Assembly: GCA_958427155.1 (NCBI GenBank) | Contig: CAUABB010000015.1 | Location: forward strand, 1-13,970 | Direction of reading: 5' to 3' | DNA length: 13,970 nucleotides | Origin: an uncultured Oscillospiraceae bacterium | GTDB taxonomy: Bacteria > Bacillota > Clostridia > Oscillospirales > Ruminococcaceae | Shown here: piece by piece, positions 1-6,988 of the stretch | How positions within the stretch are numbered: the first letter of the stretch is position 1 | Layout of the letters: the number at the start of each line of letters is the position of its first letter | The notes under the pieces: generated by a model | Told to the model about the DNA's origin: nothing | Database searches by the model: none | The model's input: the letters and a program-made list of their open reading frames with translations, nothing else | Position numbers and translations under genes: made by a program

Positions 1-1
1 G

Positions 2-442
2 GACCCAGAGGTGATGTACGCGTATGAGCATGCGTTTAGTGATGAAGAGGTTTCCGATTGGCTGAATCGTCAGCTTTCACGCTATGAAGAATATGGACAT
101 CGGTTTGGCCTTTACGCGGTTGTTTTAAAGGAAACTGGGGAAATGATTGGGCAGACAGGACTGACATTGCAGGAATGCGACGGGGAACAGATGCTGGAAG
201 TTGGTTATCTGTTTAAGAAACGGTATTGGCATCAGGGGTACGCAATCGAGGCTGCATCTGCCTGTAAAAAATACGCATTTGAAATATTGAATCAACCAGA
301 AGTAGTTTCTATTATTCGTGATAATAATTTTCCTTCGCAGAATGTGGCAAAAAGAAACGGAATGAAGCCGGTAAAGACTTTTGTCAAGCACTATTACGGC
401 GTTGATATGCCCCATATTCTGTATTGTGTTAAACGCGGATGA
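2..442 (+). CDS. GNAT-family N-acetyltransferase (RimJ/RimL type), 5' partial
   Basis: The reading frame is open to the first base, so the true start lies upstream; the first ATG seen (position 14) is preceded in frame by D-P-E-V and is probably internal. The visible 146 residues show the C-terminal part of a GNAT fold. They include a central strand with the sequence GEMIGQTGLT, then LEVGYLFKKRYWHQGYAIEAA, in which the Q/R-x-x-G-x-A type acetyl-CoA pyrophosphate loop is WHQGYA, then an amphipathic helix. Near the end is the usual N-x-x-S-x-x-V-x-x-x-x-G-M segment (NFPSQNVAKRNGMKPV) that lines the CoA side. Known relatives acetylate amino groups of ribosomal proteins, antibiotics or small amines; the acceptor cannot be told here. 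The gene ends 92 bases before the next one, with no clear terminator between them. Confidence 0.85.
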   Translation, partial: DPEVMYAYEHAFSDEEVSDWLNRQLSRYEEYGHRFGLYAVVLKETGEMIGQTGLTLQECDGEQMLEVGYLFKKRYWHQGYAIEAASACKKYAFEILNQPEVVSIIRDNNFPSQNVAKRNGMKPVKTFVKHYYGVDMPHILYCVKRG

Positions 443-534
443 AATAAGGGAAGCTCTCTATTTTTATCAATCATGTTTGACTCGCTTTCATCATAGCAAT
501 AGATCGTAGAATTGTACTTTAAAGGTGTTTAGCT

Positions 535-1236
535 TTGAAAGGCGGGATGGGGATGGGAAACTACAAAGCTCTTCTGCTGGACGCAGATGATACGCTTCTC
601 GATTTTCGAGAAAATGAGCGTGAATCGGTTAGAAAGGTATTTGTCCAGATGGGATTTCATGTGGACGATATGGTGTTGCGTCGGTACTCTGAGATCAACA
701 AGGCGCTTTGGCTTTCTCATGAGCGTGGAGAAATTTCAAAACAAATGATCTGGGATCAGCGGTTCGCAAAGCTTTTTGAGGAGCTACATCTTCCTGGAGA
801 TGGAGAAAAAGCTGAAAAATTTTATCGGGCGGCTTTAGGTGAAGGAGCGCAGACAATTCCAGGAGCAGTTGAGCTTTGCAGAACGCTCTGTCAAAAATAC
901 GCTCTCTATATTGTGACGAACGGAACGGCTGAAACACAATATAGCCGGATTCACAAAGCCGGTCTTGATTTGTGGGTTCGGGATATTTTTATTTCAGAAA
1001 AGTTAGGAGCGCCTAAGCCTGCTGCGTCTTTTTTTGACGCAGTTTTTAAGCGAATTCCGTTTTCTAGAAATGAATGCTTGATTGTAGGGGATTCTTTGAC
1101 GTCTGATATTCAAGGGGGACTTAATGCCGGTGTTGATACCTGTTGGTATAATCCCAATCGGCTTAAACCGCCTTCTAATATACGGCCAACCTATGAAATT
1201 CAATATTTGAATCAACTATATGACCTACTAAAGTAA
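535..1236 (+). CDS. YjjG-family HAD hydrolase (probable noncanonical pyrimidine nucleotidase)
   Basis: A 233-residue HAD subfamily IA phosphatase, predicted cytosolic. All four HAD motifs are present: DADDT (nucleophile D16, general acid D18), T128-N-G in motif II, K161 in the KPAASFF segment, and VGDSLTSD with acidic D186 and D191. The helical cap occupies roughly residues 25-100. The TNGTAETQYSR and IFISEKLGAPKP stretches are typical of the YjjG/YfnB group, whose characterised members dephosphorylate nucleoside monophosphates and help dispose of damaged pyrimidine nucleotides; the substrate here is inferred from family only. Start choice is ambiguous. The TTG at 535 has a good AAAGGTG site seven bases upstream (521-527). 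The ATGs at 547 and 553 also follow purine-rich sequence and would better match the usual M-x-N-Y-K family N-terminus. It is followed after 22 bases by the broken permease gene. Confidence 0.9.
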   Translation: MKGGMGMGNYKALLLDADDTLLDFRENERESVRKVFVQMGFHVDDMVLRRYSEINKALWLSHERGEISKQMIWDQRFAKLFEELHLPGDGEKAEKFYRAALGEGAQTIPGAVELCRTLCQKYALYIVTNGTAETQYSRIHKAGLDLWVRDIFISEKLGAPKPAASFFDAVFKRIPFSRNECLIVGDSLTSDIQGGLNAGVDTCWYNPNRLKPPSNIRPTYEIQYLNQLYDLLK

Positions 1237-1258
1237 ACAGGAGTGTGACGTAAAAATT

Positions 1259-2100
1259 ATGGATCAGGTGTTGTTAAAAGCAGGTTCTTTTGTGATTATC
1301 ATTGTCATTGGTTATCTACTTAAGCGCTTTCATGTATTTGGACCAAATGACTATAAAGTGATGACTACAATTGCGGTAAACATTACCCTGCCTGCCGCGG
1401 TTATTTCAAGCTTTGCGAAATTTGAGCGAGACGACTCCCTTTTCCTTTTGGCTGTTTTGGGGTTTGGACTTAATTTTGTGATGATTTTTTTCGGTTATCT
1501 TGCCTCTCTCCGAAAAAGCAAACAGGAGCGCGCGTTTTATATGATGTGCTGTCCAGGTTATAATATCGGTTCCTTCACGCTTCCGTTTGTTCAAAATTTC
1601 TTTGGCGCGTTCGGTGTAGTTGCTACCTGTATGTTTGACGTTGGAAACTCCCTGATGTGCTCCGGCGGAAGTTATACAATAGCTTCCGCAGCTATCTTTT
1701 GATGTTGATTTTAACCTTGGTTCAGGTGAAAATTCCTGAGCCGGTTGTAACGCTGTCTTCTACGATAGCGGCTGCGAACGGGTTTGCGGCTATGATGATG
1801 ATCGGGATGATGTTTAAAATCGAGCTCAAAAAATCTTATCTGAAAGCGGTTGGACTCACACTGTTGATCCGGTATCTCTGTGCGGGTGCCCTTTCTGCAA
1901 TTTTTTATTTTTGTACGCCTTTCTCTCTACAGATCCGTCAGGTTTTGGCCATTGTCGTGTTTGCGCCTGTATCCGCTTTGGCTCCCGCTTTTACAGAAAA
2001 GCTTAAAGGAGACCCCGGCCTTGCGAGTTTTGCCGGATCGCTTTCCATTGTAATCAGCGTTGGAATTATGACAGTGCTAATGATGGTGATGCACATATAA
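1259..2100 (+). pseudogene. AEC-family permease, broken copy (79-base frameshifting deletion)
   Basis: This is a disrupted copy of the intact auxin-efflux-carrier (AEC, Mem_trans) gene that follows it. The first piece (1259-1702, 147 residues) runs from MDQVLLKAGSF through PGYNIGSFTLPFVQNFFGAFG to GGSYT, then enters a foreign frame and stops at TGA 1700-1702. Coding similarity resumes at once in another frame with YLLMLILTLVQVKIPEP and continues to the TAA at 2098-2100. Registering both copies on shared DNA (1631 with 2521; 1692 with 2661) gives a net loss of 79 bases in this copy, 26 codons plus one base. The lost part corresponds to the cytoplasmic loop between the two five-helix halves. 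A short inverted TAGCT/AGCTA pair sits at the junction (about 1680-1694). A ribosome binding site (GGAG at 1240-1243) and start are still intact, so decay looks recent. Neither piece alone should transport. Confidence 0.85.
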
Positions 2101-2145
2101 GCAGCCTCAGCTTGATTTTACGGTGGGACAAGGAGAATGAATCCA

Positions 2146-3069
2146 ATGGAAGAAGTGCTGCTAAAAGCGGGATCTTTTGTTTTGATTATCATTCTAGGAG
2201 GAGTTTTAAAGCATTTTGGTGTTTTTGGCCCAAATGCCGATCGGGTAATTACTAAAATCGCATTGAATATTACTCTTCCCGCTGCTGTTATTACAAGTTT
2301 TGCAAGATTAGAAAAACAGAATGTACTCTTGTTTTTACTTGTGGGAATCGGTTTTTTGCTGAATGTAATAATGTTTTTTCTAGGATGGTTCGTTTCCCGA
2401 AAAAAAAGCCGCAAAGAAAAAATTTTTTATCTGCTTTGTATGCCGGGATACAGTATCGGTTCGTTTACATTGCCATTTGTGCAGAATTTTTTTGGCGCGT
2501 TCGGTGTGGTCGCCACCTGTATGTTTGATATTGGAAATTCCATGATGTGTACGGGAGGTACTTATACGGCGGTATCCGTGCTGACGAATGAAGAGAGCGG
2601 GAACCATTTTAGCGTTGGGGCGGTGTTAAAGCGGCTGTTTACGTCGGTCCCTTTTGTTACCTATCTTTTGATGTTGATTCTGACTTTGGTTCAGGTGAAA
2701 ATTCCTCAGCCGGTTGTAACATTATCTTCCACTATAGCGGAAGCAAACGGATTTGCGGCCATGATGATGATCGGCATAATGTTTAAACTGGAGTTTAAAA
2801 AAGAATATTTAAGATCGCTGGGTATTATTTTATTTTTACGCTATTCTTTGGCAGCTGTTTTTTCTGCTTTTTTCTATTTTGCTTTACCGCTTCCTTTAGA
2901 AATTAGACAGGTGTTGTCTATTGTGGCATTTGCGCCTCTTTCAGCTCTTACTCCCGCTTTTGTAGAAAAGCTTAAGGGAAACGCGGGGTTAGCAAGTGTG
3001 GCCAGTTCTGTAACCATTGTTATAAGTGTAGCTATCATGACAGTGTTGATGATGGTGATGAATATTTAA
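2146..3069 (+). CDS. AEC-family transporter (auxin efflux carrier-like permease), intact copy
   Basis: A 307-residue integral membrane protein with about ten hydrophobic helices in two five-helix halves separated by a short charged loop (LTNEESGNHFSVGAVLKR, roughly residues 146-163). This matches the usual 300-320 residues of the family. AEC carriers are secondary transporters for organic acids such as malate or for other small metabolites; the substrate cannot be assigned from this sequence. Conserved features shared with the broken copy upstream include the N-ITLPAA helix, PGYSIGSFTLPFVQNFFGAFG and the helix-breaking FAPLSALTPAF near the C-terminus. An ATG at 2137 lies only one or two bases from the AAGGAG site (2130-2135). 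The ATG at 2146 has proper spacing and aligns exactly with the start of the paralogue, so I chose it. The two genes are a tandem duplication, 45 bases apart. Confidence 0.88.
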   Translation: MEEVLLKAGSFVLIIILGGVLKHFGVFGPNADRVITKIALNITLPAAVITSFARLEKQNVLLFLLVGIGFLLNVIMFFLGWFVSRKKSRKEKIFYLLCMPGYSIGSFTLPFVQNFFGAFGVVATCMFDIGNSMMCTGGTYTAVSVLTNEESGNHFSVGAVLKRLFTSVPFVTYLLMLILTLVQVKIPQPVVTLSSTIAEANGFAAMMMIGIMFKLEFKKEYLRSLGIILFLRYSLAAVFSAFFYFALPLPLEIRQVLSIVAFAPLSALTPAFVEKLKGNAGLASVASSVTIVISVAIMTVLMMVMNI

Positions 3070-3119
3070 AATGCAAACAATTTTATAATCTATCTGGACG
3101 ATTTGTTTTTGTAATAACA

Positions 3120-3160
3120 AATTCCCCTTGCGCCTGAAAAAACGTCAGCGCAGGGGGATT
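3120..3160. terminator. GC-rich hairpin between convergent genes (probable bidirectional terminator)
   Basis: Arms ATTCCCCTTGCGCCTG and CAGCGCAGGGGGAT pair with two single-base bulges around an A-rich loop. It lies between the ends of the converging permease (+) and adenine deaminase (-) genes. No good T run follows on the + strand; on the - strand a T-rich stretch (AATTTGTTATT) follows, so termination of the deaminase transcript is the better-supported role. Confidence 0.5.
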
Positions 3161-3187
3161 CTTAAGGATAAATAAATATAAATTTTA

Positions 3188-4837
3188 CTAAAAATATCTT
3201 TGATTCAATACATCAAATAAGCCACTATCGTTAACCTTGAGTTCGGGAATGACAACAAGGGAAAGAAAAGCGAGAAGCATTAAAGGCTCAATTTCAGGAT
3301 TAGTTGTCATTTCTCGAACGATTTTTTTAATTTCCGCATGTTCAGCAGCAGCAATTTCAGCTGGCTGATTGGACATCAATCCGCCGATCGGAAGCGGCAT
3401 TTGATAAAGATTTCCGTTGTGTGAAACCGCAATACCGCCTTCTGACGCTAAAGAAGAAACGGCTCGATACATTTCTACTGGATCGTCTCCTAAAACCGTG
3501 ATATTATGAGAATCATGACCAATTGTTTGGGCGATTGCGCCATCTTTAAGTCCAAAACCACTAATAAAGGCGGTTCCGATTCCTCCTCGTCCATATCGTT
3601 CTATAACGGCACAGCGGTTTAACCCATTTTCACTTTCCGGCCAGCAGGATTTTGTGACCAAGGAATGAGGTAAAATCTGAATAGAGGGCTTTTGGGGCGA
3701 CCATTTAAATTCAAAATCGTGAACAGAAAGCTTGGGAAGTTTCACGGTATTTTTCATTTTTTCAGGAAGAATTTGGGGATGAAGCGGGTAGCAAACACGG
3801 CCGTCTTTTGCAACCAACAGCCCTTTTTTATAAACCCCGACGATGTTCTTTAAAGAAAGATCTCGGCTTAAAACTAGATCTGCTTGATAACCTGGAGCAA
3901 TTGCTCCCTGTCCCTGAAGATTATAACATTCGGCGGCATTTAAGGTCGCAATTGTTATAGCATCAACGGGATTTACACCCGAATCAATCGCGGTGGCGAC
4001 ACAGTTTGAAATTGTGCCGCATTCAAGAATATCATTAATATCCCGGTCGTCGGTACAAAACAGAATTCTTCTGAGAGTTGCGGAAGTAATTCCGGGAACT
4101 AAATTTTTTAAATTTTTAGCACCTGTCCCTTCACGAAGTAAAACATACATTCCAAGTCTCACTTTTTCTAGAAGTTCTTCCGGAGTTTCACACTCATGGT
4201 CAGTCGAGATACCCGTAGAGATATATCCGCAGAGCTGCTTTCCACTTAAACCGGGTACATGTCCGTCAATTTTTGAAAAAACGGATAATTTTTTCAATAC
4301 ATCTGGATCACACTCAAGTACGCCGTGTGCGTTCATCATTTCTCCAAGACCATGGAAAGAATAGCGCTTGCTCAGCTTTTTTACTGTTGAAGCATCAATC
4401 TGCGCACCTGCATGATCATAAGGGGTAGCCGGAACGCAAGAGGGAAGCATATAATGTATTTCTAACGGGGTGGCTTTTGCCGAGTCAAACATAAAATGAA
4501 TGCCATCTTCTCCGCTGACATTGGCAATTTCATGAGGGTCAGCAATGACAGTAGTAACTCCTTTTGGAAGGACAGCGCGGGCATATTCGTATGGAGTAAC
4601 TAAGCTTGACTCAATATGAACGTGTCCTTCAATCAACCCGGGAAGAAGATAAAGCCCTTCCGCATCATATTCTTCTCTTCCGGAATAGCTTCCTAACCCG
4701 GCGATTATACCGTCTTGGATTGCAACATCATATTTTCCGATACTTCGGCTAAAAACATCTACAACCAAAGCGTTTTTAATAACAAGTTCGGCGGGTTGTT
4801 TGGATAAAGCTGTGCGAATTATATTGGTTTTATTCAT
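3188..4837 (-). CDS. ade: Adenine deaminase
   Basis: A 549-residue amidohydrolase-superfamily enzyme that converts adenine to hypoxanthine and ammonia (EC 3.5.4.2) in cytosolic purine salvage. The N-terminal beta-sandwich segment (about 15-65) leads into PGLIEGHVHIESS, whose metal-binding histidines are H72 and H74. It is followed by the family signature DPHEIANV (H102), DGHVPGLSG, the STDHE segment and the catalytic CTDD motif. The C-terminal adenine-deaminase domain (about 390-549) contains GHDSHNITVLGDD and PIGGLMS, which separate this family from imidazolonepropionase and dihydroorotase. Family members are usually about 570-600 residues, so this one is slightly short but complete. The start is well supported by AAAGGAGGGG a few bases upstream of the ATG. 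It sits 55 bases downstream of an EamA permease on the same strand with no visible promoter or purine riboswitch between, so the two are probably co-transcribed. Confidence 0.95.
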   Translation of the reverse strand: MNKTNIIRTALSKQPAELVIKNALVVDVFSRSIGKYDVAIQDGIIAGLGSYSGREEYDAEGLYLLPGLIEGHVHIESSLVTPYEYARAVLPKGVTTVIADPHEIANVSGEDGIHFMFDSAKATPLEIHYMLPSCVPATPYDHAGAQIDASTVKKLSKRYSFHGLGEMMNAHGVLECDPDVLKKLSVFSKIDGHVPGLSGKQLCGYISTGISTDHECETPEELLEKVRLGMYVLLREGTGAKNLKNLVPGITSATLRRILFCTDDRDINDILECGTISNCVATAIDSGVNPVDAITIATLNAAECYNLQGQGAIAPGYQADLVLSRDLSLKNIVGVYKKGLLVAKDGRVCYPLHPQILPEKMKNTVKLPKLSVHDFEFKWSPQKPSIQILPHSLVTKSCWPESENGLNRCAVIERYGRGGIGTAFISGFGLKDGAIAQTIGHDSHNITVLGDDPVEMYRAVSSLASEGGIAVSHNGNLYQMPLPIGGLMSNQPAEIAAAEHAEIKKIVREMTTNPEIEPLMLLAFLSLVVIPELKVNDSGLFDVLNQRYF

Positions 4838-4892
4838 ACCACCCCTCCTTTATTTGTACTTTACAGTGATTTAGAGTACCACATAGTTAATT

Positions 4893-5819
4893 TTACTTTT
4901 TAATTTTTGCTTGACGTCCAATATTGGGGAAAAGATTATGGAAAATCTCTTTCCCATTGAGGAGAATAAGAGAAAATAGTACCAGAAAAATTCCGACTGC
5001 CGCCCAGAGCGTAAGTGTTTCTTTAAAAATAAAAATCCCCACCAGAGTTGCCACAACGGGCTCAATAGAAGCCATTATAGAAGCTTGGCTCGATTCTATT
5101 TTAGTTAGCCCGTAGGTGTAGAGAAGATAAGCTGCGACACATGTGAGAAGCCCAAGTGCAAAAATCCAGGGAAGGCTTTCTGGACGCCGAAATATTTTTT
5201 GAGACATTTTCGGTATATCGATCAAAAAAAGAGCACCAAACGATGAAAAGGAAAAGGTGTAGAAGGTGATTGTTAAAGTATCATAACCCCGATTTAGAGC
5301 ATATCGCCCAAAAATGCTGTATAGAGCATAGCCAAGTCCCGCCCCTAATCCGATTATTATCCCCTCTGGTGTAACGGAAAAGCCTGACTGAGGATTAACG
5401 CCAGCCACTAGGACACATCCTGAAAAAGCGAAGAATGCGGATAAACATTTAGAAACAGTCAAATGTTCTTTAAATAAGATTAATGATAAAATCATGACGA
5501 TTACCGGAGCAGTATAAAGAAGGATAGATGCGGTTGCCAGAGAAGTCAAATTAATTGCGGTGAAGTAACAGAAATTAAAAAAAAGAATACTTAAAATTCC
5601 GGTTCCCACAAAACACCAACAATCTTTTAATCGGATTCGAAATCTATCCCGCTTAAATATTACCAAATAGAAAAACATGGCAAAAAAAGTAATAAACGAA
5701 CGAAGCGCGACTAATTCCAGAGAAGTAAATCCCATTTCATCCAATGTTCGAACAAAAATGCCAATAGTTCCCCAAAGGATTCCGGCAGTTAATACAGCGC
5801 TAACAGCCAATATTTTCAT
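4893..5819 (-). CDS. EamA / DMT-superfamily transporter
   Basis: A 308-residue protein made of two repeated five-helix EamA halves. It begins with SAVLTAGILWGTIGIFVR, typical of drug/metabolite transporter first helices. The first half ends near residue 140 (LILFKEHLTVSKCLSAFFAFSG) and the second repeats the pattern (ASIEPVVATLVGIFIFKETLTLW near 255-275), including the conserved P-x-x-x-x-L-x-x-x-x-F-x-E signature in each half. Such proteins export amino acids, nucleobases or other metabolites; direction and substrate are not readable. The downstream adenine deaminase gene hints at a purine or nucleoside, but this is only context. The start has an AGAGGT site about nine bases upstream. A separate extended -10 promoter and a palindrome lie just upstream of the gene. 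Confidence 0.88.
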   Translation of the reverse strand: MKILAVSAVLTAGILWGTIGIFVRTLDEMGFTSLELVALRSFITFFAMFFYLVIFKRDRFRIRLKDCWCFVGTGILSILFFNFCYFTAINLTSLATASILLYTAPVIVMILSLILFKEHLTVSKCLSAFFAFSGCVLVAGVNPQSGFSVTPEGIIIGLGAGLGYALYSIFGRYALNRGYDTLTITFYTFSFSSFGALFLIDIPKMSQKIFRRPESLPWIFALGLLTCVAAYLLYTYGLTKIESSQASIMASIEPVVATLVGIFIFKETLTLWAAVGIFLVLFSLILLNGKEIFHNLFPNIGRQAKIKK

Positions 5820-5865
5820 AGACGCCTACCTCTTCCGGACAATAGTTTTCCCATTTTCTGAGAAT

Positions 5866-5881
5866 AATAAAACGTTTTATT
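5866..5881. repeat. 16-bp perfect palindrome at the EamA promoter start site (candidate operator)
   Basis: AATAAAACGTTTTATT reads identically on both strands and is placed immediately downstream of the -10 box, where transcription of the EamA-adenine deaminase pair would begin. Its symmetry and position fit a repressor operator. The regulator is unknown and no regulator gene is adjacent. Confidence 0.5.
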
Positions 5882-5882
5882 T

Positions 5883-5891
5883 ATTATAACA
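5883..5891 (-). promoter_or_regulatory. Extended -10 promoter element for the EamA / adenine deaminase pair
   Basis: On the - strand the sequence is TGTTATAAT, a consensus -10 hexamer (5883-5888) with the upstream TG of an extended -10. The -35 region is poor (best match TGGCCT at 18-base spacing), as expected for extended -10 promoters. The start site would fall about 5873-5877, inside the palindrome, leaving a leader of about 55 bases. Confidence 0.55.
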
Positions 5892-5921
5892 TATTACAGA
5901 ACGAAAAGGCCAGATGAAAGT

Positions 5922-5957
5922 AAAAAACTGTCGGAATTTTAATTCCGACAGTTTTTT
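5922..5957. terminator. Bidirectional intrinsic terminator after the bioY-DUF1284 pair
   Basis: A perfect inverted repeat: A6-ACTGTCGGAATT, a TT centre, and its complement ending in T6. On the - strand it ends exactly at the stop codon of the DUF1284 gene (5956-5958), so the stem begins in the last codon. The stem is long and GC-containing and is followed by six T's on either strand. Confidence 0.85.
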
Positions 5958-6354
5958 AACTGTTTTTTTCTGAAAGAACTCGGTTGCAAAGTTCTGAAAA
6001 GGTACATTTTCGGCAGACTTCATCAATAGAACGCAGCTGTTTTTGAACTGGTAGGATTCTTGTACGGTATTCGTCAATAGTAAGATGTTTTAGACTTTTA
6101 ATCCCAAAATATTCAGCAACTTCCAGATCGCGTCTCCGAACAGAATCTTCCGTATCGCAGCTCCCGTTTTTGTTGTGAGGGCACTGAGCGCACAGATCAT
6201 CACATTGAGTTTGAAGCAATATTTTTATTTCAAAGTTTTCCTTTAAAATCTGGACAATGTTTTCCATGTTTTTTGTAAAAATATCATTATATCCAACACC
6301 GGTAAAAGTATAACAGCACATCAAATGATGAAATCGTAAATTAAGCTGTTTCAT
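5956..6354 (-). CDS. DUF1284 cysteine-rich (putative iron-sulfur) protein
   Basis: A 132-residue soluble protein of the DUF1284 family, recognised by the N-terminal LNLRFHHLMCCYTFTGVGY signature. It has nine cysteines: C13-C14, a cluster C51-x3-C55-x2-C58-x7-C66, and C114-x2-C117-x5-C123 near the C-terminus. This spacing fits metal or Fe-S cluster binding, which is the general prediction for the family; no reaction is established that I know of. Its ATG overlaps the 3' end of bioY by 14 bases (6341-6354), with GCAGGA just upstream inside bioY, so translation is probably coupled. Fixed pairing with a biotin importer suggests, as inference only, a role linked to biotin use or to Fe-S-dependent biotin metabolism. 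A strong terminator follows directly. Confidence 0.82.
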   Translation of the reverse strand: MKQLNLRFHHLMCCYTFTGVGYNDIFTKNMENIVQILKENFEIKILLQTQCDDLCAQCPHNKNGSCDTEDSVRRRDLEVAEYFGIKSLKHLTIDEYRTRILPVQKQLRSIDEVCRKCTFSELCNRVLSEKNS

Positions 6355-6889
6355 ATAATCCTGCTTTGCTCAGCGCGGTTCTAATTGCTAATGCAAGCGC
6401 TGCAGCGGCTATAATTTTAACACAATCTGGTAATATGAAAGGAATCACACAGGAAGACAGAGCAGCAATCCAGGTTGACCGTGTTAAAATCACAAACCAA
6501 ATTGTTCCGACGGTGTAACAAAGTATTAATGATAAGACCATTCCGACAAGGAGAGCCGGGAATAGATGTCTCTTAAACTTTTTGGCAATAAGGGCAATTA
6601 ACGGTGCCATAAAAAGATAAGAAAACAGATAGCCACCAGTCACGCCAAACAGAATTCCTACCCCTCCGGTAAACTGAGAGAATACAGGGATACCAATAGC
6701 ACCTATCAGAAGATAAACCCCCAGCGTGGCAAAAGACTCTAATGGTGACAAAATCGCTCCACAAAGTAAAACAGCAAAAATTCCTAAAGTAAATGGAACT
6801 GTAGTAAAAGGAAGAGGAAAAGAGATCTGGGAACATACGGCGATTACAGCCGCGAAAACCCCAATATATGCAAGTTGTCTGACTTTCAT
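6341..6889 (-). CDS. bioY: BioY, biotin-specific S component of an ECF transporter
   Basis: A 182-residue membrane protein with six predicted helices, the usual size for BioY. It starts VRQLAYIGVFAAVIAVCSQISFPLP, and carries the family's PFTLGIFAVLLCGAILSP segment and the GGVGILFGVTGGYLFSY glycine-rich region, then a long periplasm-side/helix pair near GTIWFVILTR. BioY binds biotin in the membrane and is energised by EcfT and EcfA subunits. No dedicated energising genes are in its own transcript; it may share a general module elsewhere, or the corrinoid ECF module about 1.1 kb upstream. The start is supported by AAAGGGG eight bases before the ATG. Its own promoter lies inside an unusual inverted repeat upstream. 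Confidence 0.92.
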   Translation of the reverse strand: MKVRQLAYIGVFAAVIAVCSQISFPLPFTTVPFTLGIFAVLLCGAILSPLESFATLGVYLLIGAIGIPVFSQFTGGVGILFGVTGGYLFSYLFMAPLIALIAKKFKRHLFPALLVGMVLSLILCYTVGTIWFVILTRSTWIAALSSCVIPFILPDCVKIIAAAALALAIRTALSKAGLYETA

Positions 6890-6919
6890 GAGAAATCCCC
6901 TTTATGTTGTGATAAGGGA

Positions 6920-6948
6920 ATTATACCATAACAAGCCTGATACGTCAA
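6920..6948 (-). promoter_or_regulatory. bioY promoter (TTGACG-17-TATAAT)
   Basis: On the - strand TTGACG (6943-6948) is followed after exactly 17 bases by TATAAT (6920-6925), with TGG in front giving an extended -10. The start site would be near 6913, about 24 bases before the bioY ATG. The -35 box and spacer are part of the left arm of the 24-bp inverted repeat, so a protein bound there would block RNA polymerase. Confidence 0.75.
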
Positions 6949-6987
6949 CTTATATTTTGCATTTAAGTTGACGTATCAGGCTTGTTA
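6929..6987. repeat. Perfect 24-bp inverted repeat overlapping the bioY promoter (candidate operator)
   Basis: Arms 6929-6952 and 6964-6987 are exact reverse complements around an 11-base centre. The left arm contains the bioY -35 hexamer and spacer. The right arm carries the mirror TTGACG pointing away, just past the stop of the zinc-ribbon gene. There is no T run on either side, so a simple terminator is unlikely. Promoter overlap suggests a repressor site, perhaps biotin-responsive, but the sequence is not the familiar TTGTTAACC-n-GGTTAACAA BirA operator. Confidence 0.65.
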
Positions 6988-6988
6988 A

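Noticed and set aside
477..512. Promoter before the HAD gene (TTGACT at 477-482, TAGAAT at 507-512)
   Set aside because: The spacing is 24 bases, too long for the two boxes to work together; neither has a good partner at 16-18 bases.
1657..2100. Second half of the broken permease as an independent gene
   Set aside because: It lacks its own RBS and its first residues are out-of-frame junk; it aligns only with the C-terminal part of the intact paralogue.
3993..4364. 123-residue + strand reading frame inside adenine deaminase
   Set aside because: Antisense shadow of a well-conserved enzyme; no RBS or recognisable protein features.
4838..4892. Purine riboswitch in front of adenine deaminase
   Set aside because: The gap is only 55 bases and shows no conserved purine-aptamer loops.
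6929..6987. Inverted repeat as an ordinary terminator of the zinc-ribbon gene, or as a canonical BirA operator
   Set aside because: No T run follows either arm, and the TTGTTAACC-n-GGTTAACAA arrangement is not present (TTAACAA and TTGTTA occur in the opposite order). Its promoter overlap fits regulation better.
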